Positions 40,482 to 53,200 of a stretch of 64,000 nt of DNA are shown piece by piece. Position 1 is the first letter of the stretch. Each line of letters begins with the position of its first letter. The position numbers were made by a program, and so were the translations under genes. Source of the DNA: Chlorella sorokiniana (lineage: Eukaryota; Chlorophyta; Trebouxiophyceae; Chlorellales; Chlorellaceae); NCBI GenBank assembly GCA_025917655.1, contig CP084611.1, forward strand, positions 744,001 to 808,000, read 5' to 3'. Below the pieces are notes generated by a model that was not told where the DNA came from, did no database searches, and worked only from the letters and a program-made list of their open reading frames with translations.

Positions 40482-43400
40482 ATGGGCGCCTGCCACTCGG
40501 TTCCAGCGGTGAGTGAGCCATCTCCAGCAGTGTGAGGTCCTGCACGACACTCAAGCCACCGCCATTGTTGTCCGTGACCTACAGGCCGTGGCGGACTTGG
40601 CGCCCGCCGCCTGCGCGGCCGGCCAGCCTTCCACACTCGAGCAACAGAAGGAGACAGGGCCAGCAGGAACCCATAAACCAGGGTGTCACTGCAGTGCCGC
40701 TTCCGAAGCCGACTCAGCCGACTCAATTGAATGCGCCTCAGAAGCGAGCATGCAAACCAGCAGCGGCAAGCTCCCCAGCTCGACCGCCGCTGCCGATGGT
40801 GCCGTTGTCGCGGCAGCGACGGCCGCTTTCTCACCCTCAGCATGGCCAAAGCATGAGGAGGCCCGGAGGACAGCTGCATGCGCGCTGCAGCTGCTGGACA
40901 GCCCGCAGCAGCCCAAATGCGAGGCCGTCATGCAGCTGGCCAGGCAGATGCTGCAAGTGCCCGTGGCGGTTGTGGTGCCCGCGCCGGCTGACAGCCACTG
41001 CGAGGCTTGCGGCTCACCGCCCACCCCCGCGGCCTCAGCGAAGACGTGCGGCGATGCAGCTTCAGCGACTGGGCTGCTGCCGCCGCAGACGCCTCCTTGC
41101 TGGTGGTGGAGGACGCGCTGCAGAACGCCAGGCAAGCTGAGGACAGCAGCACCTCGGCTGCGTCACCCTTTGCCTCCTGTGCAGCTGTGGTGGTTGCGTG
41201 CGGCTGCGCGCGGGTGATGCAACCATTCCCATGCCCCCTCTGCCCCCATTCCTCTTGCAGCTTCAAGTCTGCCGCCTTTGTGGTGGGCCCGCCAGGGGTC
41301 CGCTTCTATGCCGCCGCGCCCTCTCCCCTCCGGGCAGCAGCGGCAGCCGCCCCCGCGGCTGGCTCTGCCTCCTCGACTTCCGCCCGCGCGCCCTCGACTC
41401 CCAGCAGCGCGAGGTCCTGTCCAGCCTCGCGCTAGCATGCGTCCACGAGCTGGAGATGCAGGCGGCGCTGCGGCGGGAGGGGTTGCCGCCCGGGCGCGCC
41501 TGCGTGCCGCCCTCGATTGCACAGCCGGTAGGTGGAACGCGAGAACTCCTGTGGGCACTGCACGCTGATGGAAAGCGGGTGGCACGCTTGCTCGCGCCTG
41601 CTGGGCCTGATCTGCAGTGCACGCTTCGCTCCCTCCATGACTAGCCAGCTGCCACCCGGCCACCCACCTGCTGCAGAGGGCATCGCCCTGCTTGACCTCT
41701 CGACCCCCGGCTGGCGCCTGCTGGCCGCCAACAGTGCGTTCCGTGACGCCGCCTGCCTGGGGCAATGGCCATCTGGTGCCGAGGATACCGATGCCGACTT
41801 TTGGTCGGTGTTTGGGCATGTTACCGACGGCAAGGACTCGCACAAGGTGGGAGATCTCCAGAGGGTCTATGCTCGCGCAGCGCTTGCTCATCCCTGCCCA
41901 CAATGCCGCCCCCTAACGAGCGATTGCCAGCCACGCGCCCTTGGCGCCTGCCCACCTGTCCCTTCAGGCTGCCCTGGACGCACTTGCGGCTGTCCGTGCC
42001 TTCAACATGGCGGTGAGACCACCCAGCACCTGCGCAAGCGGGCCGCCGCCGGTCGTGCGCCTCCTCTTCCGCCCAGCAGACGGCGAGGGCTGCGCAGCAT
42101 GCTTGGCGCGCGGCAGGCCCTCCCGCGGCTCAGCTGCGCTCGGTGTTGCGCTGCGCTCGGCAAGGGCGGACCCTTTTGGCGTGGCCCCTGCCGCCGCCTC
42201 GCCGCTGCTCTACTTTGCAGTGGTGCGAGCGGTGGAGAAGGCAGAGCCGCGACTGCTGCAGCTGTCGCCGCAGCTGACGCCGCTTGTTACCGGGCGCATG
42301 GCCAAATCGGCCAGCATAAGCTGCCTGCAGGCGCTGTCGCGCCAGGGCAGTGATGCAGCGGCCGAGGCGGGCTTTGCGGGCGGCTTGCGGCGTGACATCA
42401 GCATGTCTGCTATGTCGCAGGTAGGCACCACGCCCGTGTATCTCACAGTACTGGCACGATGGATGGCTCTGCCTACTTGCTCATGCTGCCAAGTTTCTCA
42501 CATAAAGCTCACGCTGCCACTAACTTCTTCACTGCCTTATCAAGTGATGTCCCTGTACCTCCCCCCCGAAACAAACCTGCAGTACGACGGCAGCTGTGTG
42601 CTGCCCTCTTTCCTGGCGCAGCGCCCGGATGTCATGAAAGAGGTGCAGCTGGGCCCGCTGGTGGGCTCGGGCTCGGCGGGCGCTGCTACCGAGCGCAGTG
42701 GCAGGGCGGCCGCGTGGCCGTCAAGATAGTGGAATGCAACTGCGACGGCAGCACGCCAGGCGGCTCAGCCGGGCTCAGCCCCGCCACATCGGGCCACCTT
42801 GACAGCTGGCACAGCGGGCATAGCGGGCACAGCAGCGCAAAGCCCGCGGCGGAGGCCGCCATGCTGGAGGCTCTGCTGTCGCGGTCACTGGCTCACCCCC
42901 ACATTGTCACGACGTACGCCCACGCGGTGTCAAAGAAGCAGGTGTGGACTGGCATGTTTTGGGGCTGTCGGGGCAGCATGCTGCAGGGTAACCGTGCTGC
43001 CCAGTAGCCGTGTTCTGCGCAGCATTGGACGGACACGTGCAGCCCTCCCCCTCTTCTGTCAGACTACCTCAGCCCACCCATGCCTCCCCCAATGTGTGCT
43101 CATCCCCACCGCCCTTCCATACACACACACACAAGCACCGCGCCAACTCCTGCCATGCAGTGCCAGGCCAGCGGCGAGTGGCGCCAGGCGGTGTGGATTG
43201 TACAGGAGTACTGCTCCAGGGGGTCGCTGCTGGAGGCTGTGGACAAGGGCTGGCTCAGCCTTCCGCAGGGCGGCCCCAACCTGCCAGCTGTCCTAACTGC
43301 GGCCATGGAGATAGCGGGTGGGTGTGACCATGCTCGGCTGCGTTGGTGGTGGGGGCAGGTGATGGCGGTGTGGTTGTGTGTGGTTGTGTGTGTGTGTGTG

Positions 43401-44605
43401 TGTGTGTGTGCGCGTGCTGTGGTGGTGGCGCCGCACAAACCCATCTGCACCCCTGCCAACCACCATCCCACCGACGCCCTCAACCCCTTGCCAGGCGCGC
43501 TGCTGTACCTGCACCAACATGACATTGTGCACGGCGACCTCACCCTGAACAACGTGCTGCTCAACAGCAGCACGCGCGACTCGCGGCGCTGGGTGTGCAA
43601 GGTGGGGGCTGAGGGCGCCGCTGGCTGGCCGAGCTGCCGGCCAGGGGCCTGTTCACTGCTGCCCAGCCTGCTGCCCTGCCCTGCCAACCCCTGCTCTGCA
43701 TGTGAGCTTGCAGGTGGGCGACTTTGGGCTGTCCCAGATCATACACAGCGACTTCACCGAAATACAGGGCTCCTTTGGCACCCTGACACACGCCGCACCC
43801 GAGCTAGTGCTGGAGGGCATGCTCTCAAAGGCGGCGGGTGAGGCCCTGCTCCGCCCGATGCTCAAAACGCCTCCACCCAGCCCAGCAAGCGCACGCCCAA
43901 CTCTGAATCCTGTTGGGGCCCCACTGCATGAGCTCACACAGAGCCACTGCGTGCATCGCCTCCCGCCTTCCCCCCACCACTACGTCCCCTGCCCCACCCC
44001 CACCCTGCCCTGCCCCCAACCGCCGCAGACGTCTACTCCTTCGGCGTGATTCTGCTGGAGCTGCACAACGGGCGGCGCGTGTGGAAGGGCTTCTCCTTCA
44101 TGCAGATCCTGGCTGCCATCACGGCAGGTGGGCAGCACGTGCGGCCGGGGTGCGGGTGGAGCGGTGCTCATGCAAATCTCAAGGCTTGGCAAGGGATGCG
44201 CGGCCCGCCTGGCTGCTCACAGCGCGATGTGATCCTTCCCCTGCCTCTCCGGGGCCTCTGCTTGTTCCACGCAGGCACCCAGCCTCACGAAATCCCCCAC
44301 GACTGCCCCCTGCGCTGGCCTCCCTGCTGCGCCGTTGCCTGGACAAGGAGCCAGCCAAGCGGCCCGGCTTCGCCGCCATCTTGCACGAGCTGCAGGCCAT
44401 GCTTGCTACCCTGGCCCGCGCTGCCCCCGCCGCCGCCCCCGCCACCCCTCCGCTGTCGGTATCACATCCCAGCAGCTCAGACCTCGCCTCCCTCGGCCAG
44501 CAGCTCTCGCCCTTCGCCCAGCCCACTGATGCACAAGCGGCGGGCCCAGCGTGCACGGACCAACTCCTGAACGCAATTCCTGAGCGCACTGCGGGGGCTG
44601 CTTGA
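40482..44605 (+). CDS. GAF/PAS-like sensor protein kinase with N-terminal acylation motif
   Basis: A probable membrane-tethered signalling kinase. It begins ATG 40482 (MGACHSVPA), with Gly2 and Cys4 as expected for N-myristoylation plus palmitoylation; the next exon may start after ACCTACAG near 40586. A GAF domain starts ALQLLDSPQQPKCEAVMQLA and ends FVVGPPGVRFYAAAP, GWLCLLDFRPRALDSQQREV. A PAS-like part follows: ALLDLSTPGWRLLAANSAFR and FWSVFGHVTDGKDSHK. The kinase domain starts EVQLGPLVGSGSAG with RVAVKIVE (Lys) and EAAMLEALL (Glu). It continues HQHDIVHGDLTLNNVLL (catalytic Asp), VGDFGLSQI, THAAPELVLEG, DVYSFGVILLELHNG and CLDKEPAKRPGF, i.e. an active TKL-like kinase. One-base breaks occur at about 41320 (GAF), 42680 (P-loop) and 44305 (C-lobe). 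The end is at 44605. Confidence 0.85.
43385..43410 (+). repeat. (GT)n microsatellite in a kinase intron
   Basis: About thirteen GT dinucleotides within the intron after the exon ending AMEIAG. Confidence 0.9.
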
Positions 44606-45267
44606 GCACTGCAGGCGCCATGTCGGGCTGACACCTGCACCTCACCCCTGCCTGCCGCCATACTAACCTTGCCAGCGATGACCCCAACTAGGGAACACCC
44701 CGTGCATACTAAGCTCTTTGCCTTGACATGTCCCATGAACACCACCATGACTTGTTGCAGTTGTTGCTCACATCACACACACCTCCGAACCGTTCACCAA
44801 AGTTAGCGCATGTCCTCCTTTCTTGCCCTCCCTACTTTTCTCAAGTTTCATATTTTCGCACCTGCATTCCAACGCTGCTCACCCCTTGATGCCTTCCAAC
44901 CCAGGAACATATCTCTTTTATGCGCAGTCATCCAATAATAATCCCACGACTCAGTTTTACCATTTGACCCTGCCCCCACCATCCATCTGCGACGCATATC
45001 GCCATTTGACACATTTTTGTTGCACAGCACACTTCCTTTGAGCGAGTCGAGTATGTTGTCCATACTGTTGCAGCGCTTCTCATCCAATCGAGCTGGTGCT
45101 GCCCCACAAACGAGCATGCCGGCAATCATATATGGATAGCTTGATCAGCAAACCCGCCTTGCACCCCTGAAACTATGAGCATGCATTTGCAACTTTGCCT
45201 TGCGATCAATGCAATCATCGAGCGGCTCAACGCCATGTTCACAGCTCCAGGCGGCTGTTGGCCGGCG
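44606..45267. other. Tail-to-tail intergenic region
   Basis: Holds the 3' UTRs of the kinase (plus) and ZOP1-like (minus) genes. It is more AT-rich, with C/T-rich stretches on the plus strand at 44750-45020. No gene is seen. Confidence 0.5.
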
Positions 45268-46872
45268 TCACGTCAGGCCAAAGCTGGCCGCAGTGCGCTG
45301 CTGCACTCGCTGCCGCGCCGCCTCCCGCCGCGCCAGGAAGTCCCGGTCCTCCTTGCTGAGTTCCTTGGCGCCGTCGCCGTCCCGCTTGCGCTTGTCGCCG
45401 CCGCCCGCCGTCGCTTTGCCGCCGCCCGACATCATGCCAACGCCTTTGGCTCCGCCCACCGCGCCTTGCACGCTGTGCAGCTGGTAGCCTCCCACCTGGC
45501 GAGGCAGGCAGGCGGAGGAGGAGCAAAGATGTACTGAGCACGTGCATTGAGAGTGCATTGAAGCCTGGGCAGGGCAGCCTTCGAAAAGCGAGCGTCAGCC
45601 GCACCAACCATGAGCCACTCTGGGTGCAGAGCAGGCACGACAGCAGGCAGTACAGCGGGTCAACAATGACGCAGCCAGACCAGCGCACCTGGGCCAGCGG
45701 GTGCTGAGCCACCACTCTGCCGCCCGCCACTGCATACTGCTGCGTCGCCGCCGCCGCTGCTGGCCGCGCCGCCGCCGCCGCCGCACTTCTGCCGCCGGCT
45801 GGCCGCGCTGCGGCGTCGCCCGGCAGTGGCGGCGGCGCATTCATCACCTCGTACCTCGCTTCATGCGGTAGCGAGGGCTTGTCCGTCCAGTCCACCGGGT
45901 CTCCTCCATAGTACATCTCTGCACAGGGCGGCAGCAGCAGGGATGCAGGTGTGGCACACGGGCAAACCAGCAGGGGGCAGCCCAGCGGTGGCACCAGAGA
46001 TGGCGCAGCGAGCACCCGCCGTTACCTCAGCCTTGCGCAGGCTCAGCCACACAGGCTCCCCCTCTCACTTGTTTTCGTGTCGTAATACCACCGGTGCACC
46101 GCATTGTAGTAGTAGCCAGCCTCCTCCTTCCACACCCACTCTCCCAGCCGCGCCTTGCGCGCCGCTCCTCCTCTTTCGGTCCTCCTCGTACCGCCGCTTA
46201 GCCTGCGTCACACATTCGAGCTGAGTGCAGCCGGCAATCAAGCTTGCACCTGCACAGCACAGGAGGCCAGCCACGCCACGCAGCATGCAGGGCTGGCGCA
46301 ATCAGGCGGGTCTTGAAAGGGGGCGGCCTGCCACTCTGCGGGCTTGCCGCCATGCAGGACGCACCACACCGCAGCACCAGCCCCGACCCACCTCCTGCTC
46401 CACTTTACTCAGTGTGGCTGTGAGGTGCTCCTGGTCCTTCTTCTCCTTGTCCTGCTTCTGCCGCATCTCTCGGAGCTCTGAAATGGAAAAGGCGACGGCC
46501 CGCCAACATCATGGAGCAGCAAGGGCTGGCCAGGGTGGCAGATGGCAGCCTTACACAGATCCTCAGCCGACAGGAGTTTGTGTGCCCCCACCACAGATGT
46601 CCAGCAGCCTTGGCCTGCCAACTGGCAGCAACAGGCAGAGGTGGCGGCGGCACTCACTTCGAGCGACGTTCTCTTGGTGCTTCACACCTCGCTCGTGAAC
46701 TGCCCACGCCTGTGCGCTGTCTTTCAGCCAACATTTGCAATAGTCGCACCATTTGTTGGCTTGGCTAACCCAGAACTGCAGGGCAGGAGGCGACGGGAAG
46801 TGAGCCGGCAGCGCTGGAGCGGCCAGCAAGCTGCACATTCTCAATGACACAGAGCACACTTACTTCTGTCAT
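45268..46872 (-). CDS. ZOP1: ZOP1/WBP4-like protein: U1-type zinc finger plus OCRE domain
   Basis: A pre-mRNA splicing-associated factor; in Arabidopsis ZOP1 also acts in RNA-directed DNA methylation. Exon 1 is only ATGACAGAA (start 46872), spliced in phase 0 to FWVSQANKWCDYCKCWLKD. The matrin/U1-like C2H2 finger is CDYC...HERGVKH, followed by QENVAR, as in WBP4/FBP21. A charged helix reads ELREMRQKQDKEKKDQEHL. The OCRE-type aromatic domain is LGEWVWKEEAGYYYNAVHRW then YYDTK and EMYYGGDPVDWTD. The tail has an Ala-rich linker, VGGYQLHSVQGAVG, a basic GGGDKRKRDGD stretch (possible nuclear signal), and ends ARQRVQQRTAASFGLT at 45268. No WW domains are seen, which favours ZOP1 over animal WBP4. 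Confidence 0.87.
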
Positions 46873-47282
46873 TTTGATGCTGGCTTGAAGGCTAGAACGG
46901 GAGGCAAAATTTGTCGACAGTAAGAATTTGCAACTGGCGGCTAGACGGGCGGCTGGCTTTATTTTTGTAAAGTCTACGTGACACTGTGATCCGCAGGAAA
47001 GGCTTCACACACAGCATTGGCTACGACTGCCAGCAGGTGCTGAGTAGACGGGCCATCCTGCTTGCCTACCCGAGGCTTGAAGGCATTCATTGCAATTTGC
47101 ACATGTACATCACAATGATGGTTACGAGATCGGCTGTGTAGAGGACACGAACTGCAAACGGGACATGCCGGTTCCCCCACAGCTATGTTCGGCCTTTTGA
47201 GCATTGCAATTTTCCCATTCACGCGCTAGACTGACATCAGCGGATCACAAGGCCGCGCCAAGGACTGATCACCGGAGGCAGC
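46873..47282. promoter_or_regulatory. Head-to-head intergenic region (putative bidirectional promoter)
   Basis: The 410 bp between the ZOP1-like start (minus) and the presumed start of the Kelch-protein gene (plus). No named motif is seen. Confidence 0.4.
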
Positions 47283-50200
47283 ATGGGCAGCGCCCCTCCT
47301 CCCCTTGAGGATGCTCCTGCAGTAGGGCCCAACAGCGCACCACCCCCGCTGGAAGGCGCGCCTCCACCATCGGAGATCGCCTCCGACTCCAGCCCAGCGG
47401 GCGAGCCTATCGCCGAGGCGCCTGGTGCGCTGCTGCGCAGTTCGACACGGAGGGGCTGGGTTGTGCCTTGACGTCACCCAACACTTACTGCAAGCTTCCC
47501 GTTCTATCTTCCCGTACATAGGCCTCACGTGTGCCAGCTGCAGAACCTCCAGCTCACCTTCCGTCGCTGACGTGCGCTCTCGCAGGTCATGCTGCGCCAA
47601 TGCTGGACAGGCCTCTGCCTCGCGCACCCCCGCCCCCCAGAAAGCAGACCTGAAGCATCGAAGCATGCTCCCCCACCCTCAGCATTGCCTTTGGATCCCC
47701 CGCCGCTGGAAGGCGATGCATCTGATCCTGCCCCTACTTCCTCCGCTGCGCCTGCTGCGCTCCCAGCGCTGGAGGGCCACGCCTTGGCACCTTCCCCTGC
47801 GCTCTCAGTGCCGCCGCCGCTGCGTGCGCCCCCCACCCCTGGCACCCCCGCCGCCGCCGCTTGCGCCTCCCCGCCCCTGGCACCCCGCCGCCACCGCTTG
47901 CGCCTCCCCCGCCGCTGGAGGGAGACACCTCTGCGACACCACCTGCGCCCGGGCGCAGCCAGCACCGCCAACGGAGGCACCCGCCGCCAGGTCGGCCGCA
48001 GCGGCGCCGTCCGCTGCTGCGGCGCCCAAGCCCGATGATATCCGCGCCGCCATCGTGCAGTATCTGAGGAAGAAGCCTGGGCACAAGGGTGGGCCGCCGC
48101 TGCCTCTGCTGCAGCTCTGTTGCCTGTGCAGCCCTCCTGCAGGGGCACCACCCCGCAGCTGCAGCCGTGCAGCTGCCCGCCCGCCCGCCCCCGCGTGGCC
48201 TTGAGGCAACCGTCGTACCGGCACTCCGTACCGCGCAGATGTGGCCACGCGGCTGGGCCTGTACCTGCGCTCCACCCGCCTCGCCCCAGACACCCAGCTC
48301 AAGCGCTTCATCCTGCAGCACTGCCAGGGCGTGGTGGTCTTCCAACAAGCGTAAGTGCCGAACGGCTGCCTGAAGGGGAGGTTTTAGGGGAGTTTTGGGG
48401 GAAGGGGAGGCGTGGGGGGGGGGGGTTGGGGGCGCATTGCAGAGGGGGGCTATATTGTGTTGTGAGGGCCTGAACTGCTCCTCTCTTCTGTCGCCATGCC
48501 CTCATCAGGCATTGCCGGGTTTCCGTGCCTGCAATGTGCAACGCGCCTGCTGATGCAGCACTTCCGGCTGCATCATGATAACCCGACAGCGGGCAGCTTG
48601 CAGCCTTGCTGCCGGGGCTGCCCGTCATGCTGCCCCTGCCCCTGCGCCTGGCTGCAGAATCAATGGCGGCGACTACGTGCAGCTGGCCGACGCGGCGGCA
48701 GCGGAGGCGGCGGCAGCAGAACGCAAGAAGGCGGCGGCAGCCGCAGCAGCAGCGGCGCCACCGCCGCCGTTGGCTGCCCCTGCAGACCCCAACCACCCCG
48801 CCTCCTCAGACAGCTTTGGTGAGGGGGTGCCCTGGTAGCGGACGGCTGGGCAGCGGGGACCCAAGCTTGCCTGGGGTTGGGCAGAGAGGCCCCTTCGCCT
48901 GACAGGCACGAACCAGAGTCGGCCAGCCATGCAGCCCACGCAGGCTTGCGCAGCTGCAGTCCACACAACCTCGCCTGCACCATCAACGGTGAAGCGCCGC
49001 TGCGAGCCATGACTTTAAACATGCGCAATTGAACCCCCTCCCCTTCCCACCCCAGATCCCTCCTGGCTGGAGCAGCAGCTGCTGGAACACTGTGTGGAGC
49101 TGGGGCGCAGCGGGGTTCAGCCCACCATGCCGCTGCTGGGGCAGTTCTGCATCCAAAAGCTCGGCCTGCAGATGAAGGTTGGGGGCAGCGGGCAGAATGC
49201 AGGGGAGGGCTCGCCATGCATGGGGAGCTGTCGGCGGGATAGGCTGAAAAATGAGGCGATGTGCTGGCCGCTGACGGGCTTCAGAGCTAGGAACGTAGCG
49301 CTGCGGCAAGCCGCAGCGTGGTTGCAGGCTGGACAGGGTGCAGGGGGCTTGTTGCTCAGCAGCCCGCCGCCGCCCCCCGCAGGGCAAGCTCAAGCCGTTC
49401 CTGGAGCAGCGGCCGCAGCTGTGCTCGCTGTCGGACGACGGGCGGCAGCATGTGGTGCTCACTCCCGCGGGAACCATCCTGGGTGGGGGCACGCCCTCGC
49501 CCCTCAAGCCCGCCCCTACCGCACCCCTCTCCCACAAGGCCTTCACTGGCTCGGCGCCGCTGCGCGGCCTGGCGGAGGGCGCGCTGCCGGGCGGCGGCGG
49601 CAGCAGCGGCGCCGCCGCTCCCACCGACCAGGTGGCAGCGGCGGTCATGCCCGGGGTGGCGGCGGCGCAGTCGGCGGCCAAGGATTACAAGAAGTGAGGG
49701 TCCGGGGCCCGTCCCACAAGTCCTCTCATCTTCCTGCCCATCCCTGCAGCTGTCTGCCGTACTGCCTTGCCGCTGCTTCAGCGCTGCCGCACCCTGCGCC
49801 TGCCTCTGTTGCGCGCGCGCGCGCGCGCGCGCGCGCCCCCCCCCCCACACACACACACACACACGCACACACACACCACCACCACCACCACCACCAATTC
49901 TTCTGTTATTTGCTTTCCTGCTGCTGCGCCCAGGTGGGACCCGCTGACCAAGGAGATCTTCCAGTTTGTGCGCGCTCATGGCGTGGCCACCTTCTCCCAG
50001 ATCGACGCGCACGTCAAGGTGCACTGCGCCAAGCAGGTTGCGGGTGCGTGGCCGGCCCCCTAGGGGCTCAGCAAAGCTGCCCACGGGGTGTCTTGCACAG
50101 GCTGCCGCCACCTGCAGCTCGGCTGCCGCCCACCCTCCTGCATACTCCCTCGTTTTCCCACCCCTACCGCTTCGTAGTGATGTACCTTTACACACACACC

Positions 50201-53200
50201 ACTAGTACCACCCTGTGTTCACTCCCAAAACCCCCACACAACCCCACGATCACACCCCACCCCGCCCGCAGGCACCGGCATCCCGCTGCCGCAGTGGCGC
50301 AGCCAGTTCTTCCTGCACAAGCGGCGCAACATCTTCCGCCTGCAGGGCCCCGTGGTGTCGCTGGCCAGCCACGTGCCCGAGGCGCCGCCAGCTCCCGCAC
50401 GCAACGGACTCGCCGCCGAGCCCGCCACGGAGCTGCCGCCGCAAGCCTTCCCACCCCTGCCACGCAGCGGCAGCGCGCAGCGGCTCCGGGAGCCGCCGCT
50501 GCAGCCGCAGCCGCAGCAGGAGCAGGAGCAGCAGGAGCAGCCGCAGGCAGCGGGGGAGCCGGCTGGGGGCGGCAACCCGCTGCTGGCTGCCTTTGCGGCG
50601 GAGCGGCGGCTGCTGGAGGAGCTGCGAGACGACGTGCAGGCCAAGTTGGCGTCCTTTAGGGTGGGCATGGATCAGCAGCCTGGAGCTGCTGCGTTTTTTT
50701 TTTTTGAGGGGGGCGGGCGGCGGCGGCGTGTGTGCTGCGGATGGTGACAGCCCTCGTGAGAGGCACACTCTGGTGGGGCACAATCCTGTCGCCGCACCGC
50801 CGCCAACCATGGCATGCACGCCGCAGCCACAGCCCCGCGCCCCTTACCTCCCCTCTCCCGGGCCGCCTCCCGCTGCAGGCGCTGTCGGAGCTGCAGCGGG
50901 AGAACTCGGGGCTGCGGGCGGCGTGCGTCACGCTGGGACGTGAGCTGCTGTCGCTCAAAGCGGAGTTTGGGGCCTTCCAGCAGCAGACGGCGGTGGCGCT
51001 GGCGGCTGTCAGCCCCGCCGCGGCCGCGCTGCTGGCTGGGCAGGAGCCGCCCGCGCAGCTGCCCTCGGCAGCAGAGGCGGCGCCAGAGGCGGAGGCGCAG
51101 CAGGCTTATGCCAGTTATGCTGGGGATGAGCCGACTGATGAACTGCGGCTGTATCCGCCCCACTTGGAGCTCGGGCACGCAGAAGCGGAGGCCCCCAGCA
51201 GCAGCTGGCCGCAGAGCCGCCCCTCCCCGTGCGCCTGCCCACTGCGGCGCCGCCGGCAGCGCCTGCCGTGGCCCCCGCGCTGGCAATGCCCCCTGGCCAG
51301 ATTGTGTTGGCGGGGGGGGCACGACGGCGGCACCTGGCTGGACTCTGTAGGTGGGTCGGACCCTTTCGGGGCCTTGGGAGGCTGTGTGGAGTGACGGCAA
51401 ACCAGCGCAGGACGATACACACCCTCCTGCTGTGCAGCAATGGCAGGTGGCCGTCCACGCGTGGCATTTCTCCACGTCTCTCCTGCCGTTCCCTTCCTCC
51501 ATCACAGACTGCTTCAGCCCCTCGGAGCGCGTGGGCGAGCCTGCCGCTGCTGGGCGCGCCGCGCAGCTTCGCCGCCGCCGTGGGGACCCCGAAGAGCTGT
51601 TTGTGCTGGGTGGCGGCAACGGCGTGGACTGGTTCGACTCGGTGTTGCGGTACAGCCGCGTGGCTGGCCTGGCGGGCGGCTGGCAGGAGCTGGCGCCGCT
51701 GGCGGTGGCGCGGGGCAGCCTGGCGGCGGCGCGGGCCGGCGGCTACCTCTTTGCCTTTGGCGGCGGCAAGCCCAAGGAGCAGTACAACGTGGTGGAGTGG
51801 TGAGGGCGGAAGGCGTACCGCCCAGCAACAAGGGCATGCAGTTGCATGCTGCTCAGCCCTCGCGCTGTGGTTTAGACTCCCTGGGGTTGGGGGTGGACTT
51901 CGTGCCACACACGCGGCGTGACCGTTGACGCCCATGTGACATGGCGTGTCCCCTCCTCCCCACCACCTTCACCAACATCAACCTCTCGCTCCCTCCTACT
52001 CTCTCTCTCCCCGCCCACCTCGTGCGGCGCAGGTACGACCCCCAGTCCAACCGCTGGCTGCCCGGCCCCCCCTGACGCGCAAGCGCTCGCCCTGGGCGGC
52101 GCGGAGCTGGGCGGCGCGCTGTACGCGGTGGGGGCTACGACGGCGACGCCTACCTGGCCTGCGCCGAGCGGCTGGACCCCGCACAGACCGGTGGGTGGTG
52201 GGGGCGGGTGGCTGCGTGGGGGCGTTGGGGCGTCGGTGCGACGGTAGGTGGGTGCGCCGGTGTGGGAGTGTGTAGGGATTTTGGAGGGAAAGGTGGTGGT
52301 GGTGTGTGTTTGTGTGGGGAGGGGGAGGCCTCTCAGGGAGCCTTCCTCTAGGGGGCTGCAGCAGTGCGGGCTGGACTGCAGCAATGGCCCCAGTCCAGGC
52401 CGGGGGAATGAGCCAGGCAGGGTGGAAGAAGGCATGTGCGCCTTGTGGGCGGCAGGCCGTGGCGCCCGAGCCTCCCAGGCTCTGCGCCCTGCACCCCGTG
52501 CCTTCCAAACGGCTGCTGCCTCCCAACTCCCGCCCGCATCCCGCAGCTGGGAGGCGCTCCCGGCCGCCATGGCCAGCCGGCGCGGCGGGCACGCGGTGGC
52601 GGCGGCGGGGGGGGCTCTGTACGCGCTCGGCGGCTTCAACAGCACGCAGGCGGTGCCGCACTGCGAGGTGCTGGAGGCACGGGTGAGGGCCGGGGACGTG
52701 ATGGTGGCGGTTTGTTTGCATGCACGAATCTGTCGCTGTCAAGTCAGAAGTCAGGGAAGCAGCCCCCAAGCAGTGCTTGCATGCTGCGGGCAGCTGACTG
52801 CCTAGCGTTGCACTTCACAACGCACCTGGTGGCAACCCTCTCGGCCCCCTCGGCCCCCAGATGCAAGCTTGGCGCCCCATAGCAGACATGGCCGACGCAC
52901 GCGCCTACGGCTCTTGCGCGGTGCTGGGCGGCACGCTCTTCGCTGTGGGAGGCCTTCAGAGCGACATGCAGGTGCGGGGGCAGGCTGCCCCATCTCCCTG
53001 CTCCTCACCTGCGTTTTGGACACCTTTTTCTGGTTTCGCGCTTTGGACACAGAGCCCACGCCTTGCCGATGCATGCTCCGCCGCCCACTGAGACGTTTTG
53101 CTTGCACAACGCCTCAGGCTGCCTGAACCACGGTCTGACTCGCTGCTGACGTCTTTCCGATTGGCGCCGCCGCCTGCATCTGCTGCGCCCCGCTCAACAC

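Noticed and set aside
41163-41903. Minus-strand open frame opposite the kinase gene
   Set aside because: Antisense to the conserved GAF domain and PAS-like segment; no independent support.
49811-49896. Coding of poly-Ala/poly-His from the microsatellite
   Set aside because: It lies between a good donor and acceptor, with matching phases on both sides.
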